Assembly (NCBI RefSeq): GCF_014522265.1
Contig: NZ_CP017024.1
Span: forward strand, 3,570,001 to 3,634,000
Direction: 5' to 3'
DNA: 64,000 nucleotides
Source: Pseudomonas oryzihabitans
GTDB taxonomy: Bacteria > Pseudomonadota > Gammaproteobacteria > Pseudomonadales > Pseudomonadaceae
Shown: positions 26,230 through 35,515 of the stretch, in pieces
Position numbering within the stretch: position 1 is the stretch's first letter
Layout of the letters: each line of letters begins with the position of its first letter
Program-made: the position numbers and the translations under genes
The notes under the pieces: model-generated
What the model was told of the DNA's origin: nothing
The model's database searches: none
Seen by the model: only the letters and a program-made list of their open reading frames with translations

Positions 26230-26592
26230 ATGAGCGGGACTTCAACTCGCAAGTTGCTGGTGTTGACCGCAGGTTTCGGCCTGCTGGTAGTGGCTGCAGT
26301 GGCAACCACCCACCGTAGCGATTCGACCAGCAGTGAGCCAGCCGTGGTGGCGACCACCACGCCCCCGGTAGCGGCCCACGCACCCACCACGGGTACCCAT
26401 TCGGTTGCGGACGAACACAAGCAGGATCTCGAGAGCTTCCTGGCGCAGGCGAGCCTGGCGCCCTGCGGCACCGTCATGCCGGCGACCGTTACCGATCCCG
26501 CCTGCCGTGCCGCCATCGAGGCGCATGCCCGGCGCGCCGGCTATGGCGACGAAGAGGTCGCGGCCTATCTGAATGCCCACCAGAGCCGCTGA
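26230..26592 (+). CDS. Small exported or membrane-anchored hypothetical protein
   Basis: 120 aa. The N-terminus MSGTSTRKLLVLTAGFGLLV then VAAVATTH is a signal peptide or anchor. Residues ~30-57 are a Thr/Ala/Pro-rich spacer, followed by a compact domain from about 58, DEHKQDLESFLAQASLAPCG, with two cysteines (APCGTV and DPACRA) that could form a disulfide in the periplasm. No family recognised. GGGAAAAAGAAA precedes the ATG. An AT-rich promoter-like region lies just upstream. Confidence 0.65.
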   Translation: MSGTSTRKLLVLTAGFGLLVVAAVATTHRSDSTSSEPAVVATTTPPVAAHAPTTGTHSVADEHKQDLESFLAQASLAPCGTVMPATVTDPACRAAIEAHARRAGYGDEEVAAYLNAHQSR

Positions 26593-26709
26593 CCCGAGAG
26601 TTTAGTGTTATCGGTTATAAGCAAAGACCCTTTCAATATAGGTCGGTCTAACCTGAGTGGTTATCCTGTGCGGCCGCAAAATGAGCCGACAACGGCAATT
26701 GGGGCTGTA

Positions 26710-27494
26710 ATGGAAGTAGGGGCGTTGGGCTTCGTGATCGCGGGGCTGGTGGTTGGCTTCATCGTTGGCATGACGGGCGTGGGTGGTGGCTCGCTGATGA
26801 CCCCCATCCTGCTCTGGTTCGGGATCAACCCCGCGGCAGCGGTAGGCACCGATCTGCTCTATGCCGCCATCACCAAGGCGGGCGGCGTCTTCGTTCACCA
26901 GCGCAACCGCAACATCGACTGGACGGTGACCGGCTGGCTGGCCGCCGGCAGCGTACCCACCGCCGCCCTGACGCTACTCGCCCTGGCGCTGCTGCCCGGT
27001 GATCAGCACGCGACCAATGCCCTCATCAAGCATGCCCTGGGCATCGTGCTGCTTTTGACGGCCCTGGCCATTCTCTTCAAAAAGCAGATCTTCGCCTTTG
27101 CCAGCCGCCATGCCAGCGACAGATTTCACCTGAGTGCCAGGCGGCTCAACGCCCTGACGGTGCTTACCGGCGCAGTGCTGGGCTTCATGGTGACCCTGAC
27201 TTCCATCGGCGCTGGGGCCCTGGGCACGGTGGCGCTGTTCCTGCTCTATCCGCTGATGGCGACCCGGCGCCTGGTCGGTACCGAGATCGCCCATGCGGTC
27301 CCCTGACGCTGGTGGCGGGACTCGGTCACGCCGGGTTGGGCAATCTGGACTGGCATGTCCTGGGCTTTCTGCTGCTGGGGTCCTTGCCGGGGATTTTCCT
27401 GGGCAGCCATCTCTCCGGACGCGTACCGGATGGCGTGCTGCGGCCCTGTCTGGCGGTCATGCTGCTGGTCATAGGCGCCAAGCTGGTGGTCTGA
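26710..27494 (+). pseudogene. TauE/SafE (TSUP) family transporter, frameshifted in this sequence
   Basis: 261 aa once repaired, a normal length for sulfite/organosulfonate exporter-family proteins. The first half-repeat starts VIAGLVVGFIVGMTGVGGGS with the family GVGGGSLMTP motif; the second starts TGAVLGFMVTLTSIGAGALG. About eight membrane spans in all. The frame ends at TEIAHAVP with an in-frame TGA; one frame over it continues LTLVAGLGHAGLGNLDWHVL to the end GAKLVV. One missing C in the CCCC run 27300-27303 restores the gene. Substrate unknown. It is followed by the chemoreceptor gene 141 bases later. Confidence 0.85.
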
Positions 27495-27576
27495 ACGTCG
27501 GGGGGAAACTTAAGGTCGTTCATCGGACGACTACTGGCAATCCGCCAGGAGAAAACATCTCTAGGATAGACGGTGT

Positions 27577-27603
27577 TCAATTTGTTATCGCGATTGCCGA
27601 TAA
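27577..27603 (+). promoter_or_regulatory. FliA (sigma-28) type promoter of the five-PAS chemoreceptor
   Basis: TCAA at 27577-27580, exactly 15 bases, then GCCGATAA at 27596-27603. This matches the flagellar sigma-28 pattern (TAAA/TCAA-N15-GCCGATAA), including the full -10 octamer. The start codon of the receptor lies 33 bases downstream. An inverted repeat GTTATCG/CGATAAC (27584-27590, 27598-27604) overlaps the -10. Confidence 0.72.
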
Positions 27604-27635
27604 CCTGTTCGCCGAGTTCTCTCCTGGAGCTGCCC

Positions 27636-30110
27636 ATGTTTTCCGCCTCTGCCGAATCCGCTGCTGTCGACGATGCCTCTGCCTATCACGCCCTGCGCCA
27701 GGCGCTGGACCGCTCCCTGGCGGTGATCGAATTCGATCTGCAGGGCACGATCCTTCACGCCAACGACAACTTCCTGCAGACCTTCGGCTATCGCCTCGAC
27801 GAGATCAGCGGGCGACAGCACCGCCTGTTCTGCCCGCCCGGGGTGGCGGAGAGCGAGGACTATCAGGACTTCTGGGCGGCGTTGGCGCGCGGCGAGTTCC
27901 ACAGCGGTGTCTATCGCCGCAAGCACAAGGACGGCACTCTGAGGTGGATTCGCGCCACCTACAATCCGTTGCTGGATGCGCAGGGGCGCCCGCAGCGCAT
28001 CATCAAGTTCGCCACCTACATCACCGAGACGCGGCTGCAGGCGGTCGAGTACGAAGGCAAGATCGAAGCCATCCATCGCTCCCAGGCGGTGATCGAATTC
28101 GATCTGCAGGGCAACGTGCTCTGGGCCAATGACAACTTCCTCGGCATGACCGGCTATGCGCTGGACGAGTTGCGCGGGCGTCATCACAGCCTGATGTGCC
28201 CGGCCGAATACGCGCGTTCGGCGGAGTACGCCCTGCTGTGGAATCGCCTGGGGCAGGGTGTCTTCGATACCGGGGTCTACAAGCGCATCCGCCGCGATGG
28301 GCGACCGATCTGGATCCAGGCCACCTACAACCCCATCCTCGACAGCGACGGTCGACCCTACAAGGTGGTGAAGTTCGCCACCGATGTGACCGATGCGCAA
28401 CTTCAGGCCGCCGAATTCGCAGGCAAGATGGCCGCCATCGACCGTGCCCAGGCGGTGATCGAATTCGATCTGCACGGCAACATCCTGACGGCCAACGAGA
28501 ACTTCCTGTCGGCTCTGGGTTACAGCCTGGACGAGGTGCGTGGCAAGCATCACCGGATCTTCTGCGAACCCGAGCATGCCCGCTCGCCGGGCTATCGGCT
28601 GTTCTGGGAAAAGCTCGGCCGCGGCGACTTCGATGCCGGGCTGTACAAGAGACGCGCCAGCGACGGCCGCCAGGTGTGGATCCAGGCCACCTACAACCCC
28701 ATCCTCGATGCTGAGGGCAAGCCGTACAAGGTGGTCAAGTTCGCCAGCGACGTCACCGAGACTCAGCTGCGCAACAGCGATTACGAAGGCAAGGTGGCGG
28801 CCATCGACCGATCCCAGGCCATCGCCGAATTCTCCCTCGACGGCACGGTGCTCGCCGCCAACCGCAACTTCCTGCTGGCCCTGGGTTACCAGACCGATGA
28901 AGTGGTGGGCAAGCATCACCGCATCTTCTGTCCCGACGACTATGCCCGCTCGGCGGAGTACCGGCTGTTCTGGGATAAATTGGCGCGGGGCGAATTCGAC
29001 GCCGGGGTGTACAAGAGACGCAACAGCCGGGGCGAGGAGATCTGGATCCAGGCCACCTACAACCCGATCTTCGACGCCGACGGCAAGCCGTGCAAGGTGG
29101 TGAAGTTCGCCGTGGACATCACCGAAAGCCAGATTCGCAACAGCGATTATGCGGGCAAGGTGGCGGCCGTCGACCGCGGCCAGGCGGTGATCGAATTCGA
29201 TCTGACCGGCAAGATCCTCGAAGCCAACCGCAACTTCCTGGCGACCCTGGGCTATCGGCTGGAGGAGATCCGCGGCCAGCATCACCGCATCTTCTGCGAG
29301 GCGGAGCACGTCGCCTCCGGCGAGTACCGCGAGTTCTGGGCGCGGCTGGCCCAGGGCGAGGTGTTTGGCGGGCGCTTCATGCGGCTGAGCAAGTTCGGCC
29401 AGCGGATCTGGATCCAGGCCACCTACAACCCCATCTTCGACGCCGATGGGCAGGTGCACAAGGTGGTGAAGTTCGCCACCGACATCACCCGCCAGGTGGA
29501 GATGGAACAGCACGTGCGGCAGAAGATCGAGCAGATGAATCTTTCGCTGCACGCCCTGACCCGCTCCATCAACCAGATCGCCGAGACCACCGACGACGCC
29601 AACCGCATGGCCCGACGCACCCTGGAAGAAGCCGAGCGTGGTTCCCTGACCCTGACCCGCTCGCTGGACGCCATGGAGGCCATCGGTACCACGGCCGGAG
29701 GCATCCAGGACATCGTCCAGGTGATCAGCGACATCGCCAATCAGACCAACATGCTCGCCTTCAACGCCGCCATCGAGGCGGCTCGCGCCGGCGAGCACGG
29801 CCTGGGCTTCTCGGTCGTGGCCGATGAGGTCCGCAAGCTGGCCGAGAAGTCGTCCCAGGCGACCAAGGAGATCAACAAGTTGATCCTGGAGTCGGTCAAG
29901 AGCATCGCCCAGGGCAGTGAGATCTCGCGCAGCGTGGGCGAGGCCTTCGGCCTGATCGCCGAAGGGGTGGGCAAGACCCAGCAGTCCATCGAGGCCATCA
30001 ACGGCTCCACCGCGGCCCAGCTCGACGATGCGGCGCGGGTCAATCAGCTGATCCAGGAACTGGACGCGGCCACCACCCTTTCGCCGGTGGTTGGGGGAGG
30101 ACGGCCGTGA
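27636..30110 (+). CDS. Soluble methyl-accepting chemotaxis protein with five tandem PAS domains
   Basis: 824 aa, no membrane segment. Five PAS domains in exact tandem (about residues 25-145, 147-267, 269-389, 391-511, 513-633), each of 122 aa. Each repeats AVIEFDLxG, ANxNFLxxxGY, HHRIFC, FW and [20 protein letters not shown]. The signalling domain follows (~640-824), with [20 protein letters not shown] and [23 protein letters not shown] motifs resemble those of BdlA and Aer-type sensors. GGAG precedes the ATG. The GTG of the triple-CheW gene overlaps its TGA. Ligand unknown: redox, oxygen or an aromatic compound are possible. Confidence 0.93.
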   Translation: MFSASAESAAVDDASAYHALRQALDRSLAVIEFDLQGTILHANDNFLQTFGYRLDEISGRQHRLFCPPGVAESEDYQDFWAALARGEFHSGVYRRKHKDGTLRWIRATYNPLLDAQGRPQRIIKFATYITETRLQAVEYEGKIEAIHRSQAVIEFDLQGNVLWANDNFLGMTGYALDELRGRHHSLMCPAEYARSAEYALLWNRLGQGVFDTGVYKRIRRDGRPIWIQATYNPILDSDGRPYKVVKFATDVTDAQLQAAEFAGKMAAIDRAQAVIEFDLHGNILTANENFLSALGYSLDEVRGKHHRIFCEPEHARSPGYRLFWEKLGRGDFDAGLYKRRASDGRQVWIQATYNPILDAEGKPYKVVKFASDVTETQLRNSDYEGKVAAIDRSQAIAEFSLDGTVLAANRNFLLALGYQTDEVVGKHHRIFCPDDYARSAEYRLFWDKLARGEFDAGVYKRRNSRGEEIWIQATYNPIFDADGKPCKVVKFAVDITESQIRNSDYAGKVAAVDRGQAVIEFDLTGKILEANRNFLATLGYRLEEIRGQHHRIFCEAEHVASGEYREFWARLAQGEVFGGRFMRLSKFGQRIWIQATYNPIFDADGQVHKVVKFATDITRQVEMEQHVRQKIEQMNLSLHALTRSINQIAETTDDANRMARRTLEEAERGSLTLTRSLDAMEAIGTTAGGIQDIVQVISDIANQTNMLAFNAAIEAARAGEHGLGFSVVADEVRKLAEKSSQATKEINKLILESVKSIAQGSEISRSVGEAFGLIAEGVGKTQQSIEAINGSTAAQLDDAARVNQLIQELDAATTLSPVVGGGRP

Positions 30111-31573
30111 CCCAGGGTGTGGTGCGGATCGGCGAACTGGAAGTCGCGCTGTCCGCCCAGGCCCTGGAACGCGTGGTGCCCTGGCCGGAGCGCCTGGCGC
30201 CTCATCCAAGTCCGGTGCCCTGGTTGCTGGGCCTCTTCGAGCTGGGCGGCCAGCCGCTGCCGCTGGTGGACGGCCATTGCCTGCTGGGGCTGCCGGCGGT
30301 CGAGCACGAGCGCCGGATCGCCGTGATCCGTCATGGGGGGGGACGCTTCGGCCTGGCCATCGATGGGGTGGTGGACATCCTCAAGCTGGCGGATGACGCC
30401 ATCGTGCAATTGCAGGGGACGCCCGGGCGCCTGCTGGGGCGCGTCCATCTGCGCCCGGAAAGCGGCCGGCTGGTCCATCTGCTGGATCTGGACACCCTGG
30501 CCGCCTTGCCGGGCTTCGAGGTCAGTGCCGACAGGCCGCCGCCGCTACAGCGGCAGGCCGCCATTGGCACGGAAGCGGAGCGGCTCTATCTGCTGTTCGA
30601 GTGCGACGGGCGGCGCCTGTGCCTGGATGCGGCGGTGGTTCAGGAGCTGGTGGATCGACCGCAGCTGACGCCCAGCGAATTCGCCAGCGACAGCTGTCGC
30701 TACCAGGTGCAGCTGAGAGGCCAGGCCTTGCCGGTGCTGGAGCTGTCCGAGCTGCTGGGGCTGGCCACGTCCGCCCAGGCTCACCATGAGCAGCTGCTGG
30801 TGCTGGCGGCGGGCGACCGGGGTCAGTATCGGGTCGCCTTCGGCTTCCAGCGGCTGCTCGGCATGTGGCGGCGGGATCCGGCGCAGTGCGCGCCGCTGCT
30901 TGGCTTCGGGCTGGAGCAGCCCGGGCTGTTGCGCGGGGTGTTCAGCGCCGCGGAGGGCGAGGCGGCCATCGTGATCGATCACCTGGCCCTGGGGTGCCAG
31001 GAGGCGGCGGTGGCCTATGCGCGGATCTATCGCACCGATCGCGACCTGCTGCGCGAAGAGCGGCGTCAGGTCCGCCGTCAGCCGTGCCTGACCTTTCTCG
31101 CCGAATTGCTGTTCGCCGTCCCGCTGGAGCAGGTGGCGGAGGTCTTGCCGCTGCCGGCGCATTACCTACGCCTCGGCCAGCGGGATCCGCGGTTGCTGGG
31201 ATTGATGGAGGTCCGCGGCCAGCAGATCACCCTGGTCTGCCTGCGGACCCTGGCCGGTGCGACAGCGGTGGAGTCCGGTCCCGGCGATCAGGTGATCGTG
31301 GTGGAAGGGCAAAGCCAGCGCCTGGGTTTCGTGGTGCAGCGGGTCGAGGCCATCGAGGCCTTTACCGAGTTGCGCGCCGATGCCCTGGCGCGCAGCTGGC
31401 AGTTGCCAGGGGAGGGCGGGGCAGTACCGGCGCAGCGGGCGCAGAGCTGGGTGGGCGTAGGATCCGCGGGCAACAGTCGCCAGGCGACCCTGATCGATCT
31501 CGGGGCGCTGGTGAAACGTCTGGAAGGTCAGGCCCGGCAGACCCTTCCGGAGCGCGTGGCTGCGACCGTTTGA
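30107..31573 (+). CDS. Triple-CheW-domain scaffold protein
   Basis: 488 aa made of three CheW-like modules: about residues 3-140 ([40 protein letters not shown]), 160-300 ([20 protein letters not shown]) and 325-478 ([40 protein letters not shown], ending [17 protein letters not shown]). CheW bridges receptors to the kinase CheA; three copies on one chain suggest array crosslinking. No histidine-kinase or receiver motif is present. It starts at GTG 30107 with TGA of the receptor overlapped (GTGA) and GGGGGAGG upstream, so receptor and scaffold are made in fixed ratio. Confidence 0.9.
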   Translation: MTQGVVRIGELEVALSAQALERVVPWPERLAPHPSPVPWLLGLFELGGQPLPLVDGHCLLGLPAVEHERRIAVIRHGGGRFGLAIDGVVDILKLADDAIVQLQGTPGRLLGRVHLRPESGRLVHLLDLDTLAALPGFEVSADRPPPLQRQAAIGTEAERLYLLFECDGRRLCLDAAVVQELVDRPQLTPSEFASDSCRYQVQLRGQALPVLELSELLGLATSAQAHHEQLLVLAAGDRGQYRVAFGFQRLLGMWRRDPAQCAPLLGFGLEQPGLLRGVFSAAEGEAAIVIDHLALGCQEAAVAYARIYRTDRDLLREERRQVRRQPCLTFLAELLFAVPLEQVAEVLPLPAHYLRLGQRDPRLLGLMEVRGQQITLVCLRTLAGATAVESGPGDQVIVVEGQSQRLGFVVQRVEAIEAFTELRADALARSWQLPGEGGAVPAQRAQSWVGVGSAGNSRQATLIDLGALVKRLEGQARQTLPERVAATV

Positions 31574-31823
31574 CGATACCGCTCGTCGCTTCGTCGAACG
31601 GTCGGGTAACGGATTACCCGTGGCTTTGTCGGCCACCGCAGGCGTCCCTCATCAAAGCGGTACCGGCAGGCTAGAGCGAGTGGTGTTTGCCGGGAGTCGC
31701 CAGACGGGGCGCGCCACCCGCGCCTCCTCTGCCGGAACCGGGTGCAGGCGTTCATCAGCGAGTTGTCAAGAAATTCCGCGGCGCGTCGAACCAGAGGAAG
31801 ACACAACTTTCCTGGGTGATCCC
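31574..31823 (+). other. Spacer before the second chemoreceptor
   Basis: 250 bases with no convincing gene. A weak sigma-28-like arrangement (TCAA at about 31766 and GTCGAACC 15 bases on) is too poor to call. The GAGG-like ribosome-binding site of the next gene lies near 31794. Confidence 0.35.
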
Positions 31824-33137
31824 ATGTTCAACTCCGCACTCAAACGCCGCATCGCCGATCTCGAAGCCGAACTGTCCGAACACCGCCAGGTCAGCGCGGC
31901 CTTCCATCAGGATTCGCTGCATCTGCTGCTGGACGCCCAGGGCCGGATCGAGGATTTCAACGAGAACTTCGCGCTCTGCCTGGGCTACGCGCCTGGCAGC
32001 CTGACCGGATGGAAACTCGACGACCTCATTCCCGACTACGTCAAATGCATGGACTGCTATCGGGATCTGAAGCGAAGCTTCAGCGAAGGTCACCAAGCCA
32101 GTGGCATCTATCGGCTGCTGCGCGGCACGGGCGGCGTTGCCTGGCTCTATGCGATCTGGACGCCGGTGCGTGACAGCCAGGGCCAGGTCAAGCAGATCCG
32201 CTGCTATGCCTACGACCGGACCGAGCAGGTGGAAGTCTCCACCGAACACTCGGGCATCATCAATGCATTGCTGCGCTCCACCGCGGTGATCGAATTCGAT
32301 CTGTCCGGCGAGGTGCTCACCGCCAACGAGCGCTTCCTGCAGGGCATGGGCTATTCGCTGGCGCAGATCGTCGGCAAGCACCATCGGATGTTCTGCAGCC
32401 GTGAAGAGGCCGAATCGGCCGACTATCGCGCCTTCTGGGAGCGGCTCAACCGGGGTGACTACGTGGCCAGTCGCTTCAAGCGCATCGACAGCCATGGCCG
32501 CACGGTCTGGCTGGAAGCCTCCTACAACCCGGTGCTCAACACCCGCGGCGAGCTGTACAAGGTCATCAAGTTCGCCACCGTCATCACCGAACAGGTGGAG
32601 CAGGAGCTGGCGGTGGCCGAAGCCGCGCGGGTCGCCTTCGACATTTCCCAGACCACCGACGAAAGCGCCCGTCAGGGTGCGGCGGTGGTGCAGGACACGG
32701 TGGCGGTGATGACCCGCATCGCCGACGAGATCCAGGTCGCTGCCAACGGCATCGAGGACCTCGGCAAGCAGTCGCTGGTGATCAGCGCCATCGTCAAGAC
32801 CATCAGCGGCATCGCCGAGCAGACCAATCTGCTGGCGCTCAACGCCGCCATCGAAGCCGCCCGAGCAGGCGAACAGGGCCGGGGTTTCGCCGTGGTGGCG
32901 GACGAGGTCCGGCAACTGGCCGGGCGCACCAGCAAGGCCACCGAAGAGATCGTCGGGGTGGTGCAGCAGAATCAGCAACTGGCGCAGACTGCGGTCAGCA
33001 ACATGGCGGCCAGCCGCCAGCAGGCGGAGCAGGGGCTGCACCTGGCGAGCAACGCCGGGGTGCGCATCACCGAAATCCAGGAGGGCGCCCGCCAGGTGGT
33101 GGGCGCGGTCAGCCAGTTCGCCCGGCGGCTGAGTTAG
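31824..33137 (+). CDS. PAS-PAS methyl-accepting chemotaxis protein (BdlA-like)
   Basis: 437 aa, soluble. An N-terminal coiled start [20 protein letters not shown] leads into PAS 1 (about 20-140; [20 protein letters not shown]) and PAS 2 (about 145-265; [40 protein letters not shown]), then a receptor signalling domain (about 270-437) with [20 protein letters not shown] and [20 protein letters not shown]. This is the domain plan and size of BdlA, the biofilm-dispersion sensor of P. aeruginosa (417 aa). PAS 2 closely resembles the five repeats of the upstream receptor. The 3' end overlaps the convergent phosphatase gene by four bases. Confidence 0.9.
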   Translation: MFNSALKRRIADLEAELSEHRQVSAAFHQDSLHLLLDAQGRIEDFNENFALCLGYAPGSLTGWKLDDLIPDYVKCMDCYRDLKRSFSEGHQASGIYRLLRGTGGVAWLYAIWTPVRDSQGQVKQIRCYAYDRTEQVEVSTEHSGIINALLRSTAVIEFDLSGEVLTANERFLQGMGYSLAQIVGKHHRMFCSREEAESADYRAFWERLNRGDYVASRFKRIDSHGRTVWLEASYNPVLNTRGELYKVIKFATVITEQVEQELAVAEAARVAFDISQTTDESARQGAAVVQDTVAVMTRIADEIQVAANGIEDLGKQSLVISAIVKTISGIAEQTNLLALNAAIEAARAGEQGRGFAVVADEVRQLAGRTSKATEEIVGVVQQNQQLAQTAVSNMAASRQQAEQGLHLASNAGVRITEIQEGARQVVGAVSQFARRLS

Positions 33138-33751
33138 GACTGGTCGTCCCAGCCAGGCGCGCTGTACCACGCATAACCGGTCGCATCGAGTTCCAGCCAG
33201 CGCCCCTGGTGGATGACCATCCGGGTCGCCACCTCCGGGCTGGCCAGACCGGTCGCCACCAGCAGGCTGCGGATCAGGGCGCCATGGGCCACCAGTAGCG
33301 TGGGACCCTGGAGTTCTTCCAGCAGCGGGCGCACCCGCTCGGCGGCATCGGCATAGCTTTCGCCACCGGGTACCCGGAAGGTATAGGGCTCGGCGACGCG
33401 TCGGGCGTGCTGCTCCGGATAGCGCTGGGCGATGGTCGGCATGTCCAGTCCCTCCCAGTCACCAAAGGCTTTTTCCGCCAGGCGCGCATCGCGGGCCAGG
33501 CTTCTTGGCGTGCCCGGCAGCTGCGCCAGGATCAGATCGAGCGTCGCGCTGGCGCGTTGCAGCGGACTGCTCAGGCAGGCGAAGCGAGAGACGTCGAGGC
33601 GGTCGCGCAGGGCCAGGCCCACGGCTTCGGCCTGGGCACGGCCGCGCGCGTTGAGGGGTATGTCTTGGCGACCCTGGAGGCAACCACTGGCGTTCCAGTC
33701 GGTTTCGCCGTGACGGATCACCAGCAGGGGAGAAGGGAAGGGCAAGGGCAT
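33134..33751 (-). CDS. Histidine phosphatase-family protein (phosphoglycerate mutase-like)
   Basis: 205 aa. The phosphohistidine motif is [15 protein letters not shown] (RHG, His about 14), with Arg at [12 protein letters not shown], the acid residue in [11 protein letters not shown] and the second His in [13 protein letters not shown]. Such proteins include CobC, GpmB and other phosphatases; the substrate is not clear. ATG at 33751 overlaps the stop of the upstream GAF-kinase-like gene (ATGA), so they form a pair. Confidence 0.88.
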   Translation of the reverse strand: MPLPFPSPLLVIRHGETDWNASGCLQGRQDIPLNARGRAQAEAVGLALRDRLDVSRFACLSSPLQRASATLDLILAQLPGTPRSLARDARLAEKAFGDWEGLDMPTIAQRYPEQHARRVAEPYTFRVPGGESYADAAERVRPLLEELQGPTLLVAHGALIRSLLVATGLASPEVATRMVIHQGRWLELDATGYAWYSAPGWDDQS

Positions 33752-34920
33752 CAATCCAGAGCAGTGGGCAGGGTAAGGAGAAATCTCAGGTGGCCGGCTT
33801 CCAGGCGCGCGACCAGACTGCCGCCATGGCCGCGGGCGATTTCCTGGGCGAGATAGAGGCCCAGGTCCAGGCGGGCGGGCTGCTCGGAATCGGCCTGGGT
33901 CAGCAGCGGCTGGAACACCTGGTTCAGGGTTGCAGGCTCCACCACGGCGGTGCGGCTTTCCACGGCGAGGCGGTAGCAGCGTTCGTCGAGCACGCCGCGC
34001 AGCAGCAGGGTGCCACCAGCAGGGTTGCGGGATGCGACCCACTCCAGCAGCGCCTCCACCGCCTGCAACAGGCGCGGCAGGTCGAGGCGCAGGGCGGCGG
34101 GTAGCTCCGGCAACTCGCTGCCCAGGGTATGGTCGGGGAAACGCGTCTGCAGCCTGACGAGCAGGTCCAGGAGCCGTTCATTGGCGCCTGCCACCAGGGC
34201 CGGTTTCAGGGGCAGGCCATGGCCCAGGCGGACGCGCACGAAGTCGGCGGCCGCAGCGCTGCGTTCGGCCAGGCGCCGGGCCTCGGTCTGCCAGCGCTGC
34301 GCCTGGGAGGCATCCACGGGCGCGTCCTTGGCCAGCGCCTGCAGCGGATGCTGCAGATCCTCCTCCAGCAGCACCAGCAACTGTTCGCGCAACGGTGTGA
34401 GATCGAGGTCGCCACGCGGGCCGGGACTTTCTTCGCGACGCTGTTCTTCGCGGGCGAGGAGTTCGCCCAGCAGGCGGGCAAAGCCGTCCAGCGTAGCGAT
34501 CACCGGGCGCTGCTCCAGCAGCGGTGCGGGTTGGGGATCAAAGGCGCACAGCGTGCCGAAGAAGGTGCCGTTGGGTCGAAACACCGGGACCGACAGGTAG
34601 CTCTTCCAGCCATAGAGGCCGGGCGCCGGGTGATCACAGTAGGTGGGGTTCTGGGTCACGTCGCTGATGATCACGGCGTCGTGGGAGGAGCGTACGTGGT
34701 TGCAGAGGGTGGATTCGAGGTCCAATTCGGCGCCGGGTTGCAGGCCGAAGGCGATGCGATCTTCCACCGCGCAGGCGATCCAGCGCTGCTCGGTGACCTC
34801 GGCGACGGTGGCGACCCCAAGGCCGCTGACATCACAGACGACGCGCAGGAGCGCCGCGACGGAATCCAGGGACGCCAGCAGCTCGATGCTTTCGACGGTG
34901 CTGGAGAGTTGGCTGGGCAT
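33751..34920 (-). CDS. GAF-domain protein with histidine-kinase-like ATPase, phosphoacceptor His missing
   Basis: 389 aa, cytoplasmic. GAF domain at about 20-160 (LESTLCNHVRSSHDAVIISD, YLSVPVFRPNGTFFGTLCAF), then a helical segment and an HATPase-like C-terminus (about 260-388) ending RLDLGLYLAQEIARGHGGSL (G2-like box). The usual phosphoacceptor motif HELRNPL is replaced by EEDLQHPLQAL, where Glu stands at the His position, so autophosphorylation is doubtful. The N-box Asn is also not obvious. It may be an allosteric or degenerate sensor. It is coupled to the downstream phosphatase by an ATGA overlap. Confidence 0.78.
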   Translation of the reverse strand: MPSQLSSTVESIELLASLDSVAALLRVVCDVSGLGVATVAEVTEQRWIACAVEDRIAFGLQPGAELDLESTLCNHVRSSHDAVIISDVTQNPTYCDHPAPGLYGWKSYLSVPVFRPNGTFFGTLCAFDPQPAPLLEQRPVIATLDGFARLLGELLAREEQRREESPGPRGDLDLTPLREQLLVLLEEDLQHPLQALAKDAPVDASQAQRWQTEARRLAERSAAAADFVRVRLGHGLPLKPALVAGANERLLDLLVRLQTRFPDHTLGSELPELPAALRLDLPRLLQAVEALLEWVASRNPAGGTLLLRGVLDERCYRLAVESRTAVVEPATLNQVFQPLLTQADSEQPARLDLGLYLAQEIARGHGGSLVARLEAGHLRFLLTLPTALD

Positions 34921-35020
34921 GACGCTGTAGTTCTCTGACGGACACGGCCTGAACGCTAGGCCAAGAGACGCCGGACGGCAACCATCAGCTACGCCTCATT
35001 GAGGTTGTTCCAGGCCGAGG

Positions 35021-35104
35021 CTAGCCGATCAGGTCGGTCGCGTAGGCCAGCACCGTGAGGCAAAGCAGTAGCAGCAACAGATTGGCCGGGGTGATGCTTT
35101 TCAT
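35021..35104 (-). CDS. Putative 27-aa membrane peptide
   Basis: MKSITPANLLLLLLCLTVLA followed by YATDLIG, a single hydrophobic helix with a short polar tail. AGAGG lies about ten bases before the ATG. The size recalls KdpF-like small membrane peptides, but no kdp genes are near. It stands alone between the GAF protein and tyrS. Weakly supported because of length. Confidence 0.35.
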   Translation of the reverse strand: MKSITPANLLLLLLCLTVLAYATDLIG

Positions 35105-35515
35105 CGGTGGGATCCTCTCACGCAAGGGATGTTCCTTGTCCAGGTACACCTGGAAACGCCACGTTGGCGCGGGGGATCGCTAGGGGTGGAGCGGGTACGT
35201 TCATCTCTGCGTCTCGATACTGCTGGCAAAGGACAGGTGTCGGAACGCCACTGTCGCCGTTCGTTCAGCGCCTGCCAGGGGAGGTGCGACATCTGGTCGA
35301 AGCGGCAGTGCGAGCGGTTCGCAGTTGCCAACCGCTGGGCAAGCCGGTAGCGTGACGCCCCATGCGAACCTTCCTTTGCCCAATCAGCGCCTATTACTAC
35401 TACCTGATCAATATCGGGTGGTAGGTACTGCGCTGCATGACCGAACCGCCTAGGGCGGCTCGGTCAAGGCAACTTCTCCCGGTCTCCCTGGCACCGTCCA
35501 GCCACAGGAGACCCC
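35105..35515. other. Intergenic region upstream of tyrS
   Basis: About 410 bases without a convincing gene. It contains an inverted repeat CCAGGT/ACCTGG (35140-35153) and, just before tyrS, a hairpin with 11-base arms and one mismatch (35440-35450 with 35454-35464, 3-base loop). No T run follows the hairpin on either strand, so a leader or attenuator-like element is possible but unproven. A good ribosome-binding site (CAGGAGA) precedes tyrS. Confidence 0.4.

Noticed and set aside
24950-26600. Direct repeat of a tRNA 3' end marking an integrated element
   Set aside because: I searched the downstream sequence by eye for the tRNA-Leu, His and Arg 3' ends and found none; no integrase gene either.
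2239-27494. Programmed ribosomal frameshifting as an explanation for the five breaks
   Set aside because: No slippery heptamer or downstream pseudoknot pattern was seen, and the genes belong to families not known to use it.
27700-29500. Regularly spaced repeats that might suggest a CRISPR or minisatellite
   Set aside because: The 366-base period encodes PAS domains in one frame, with divergence between units; no short spacers.
27585-30209. Very long open frame antisense to the five-PAS receptor
   Set aside because: It mirrors the receptor codons in a GC-rich repeat, has no start signal, and its translation is low-complexity; the sense frame is clearly PAS/MCP.
31574-31823. Second FliA promoter before the PAS-PAS receptor
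   Set aside because: Only four of eight -10 positions match.
35129-35350. 73-aa open frame upstream of tyrS
   Set aside because: Arg/Ser-rich, no ribosome-binding site, no recognisable fold.
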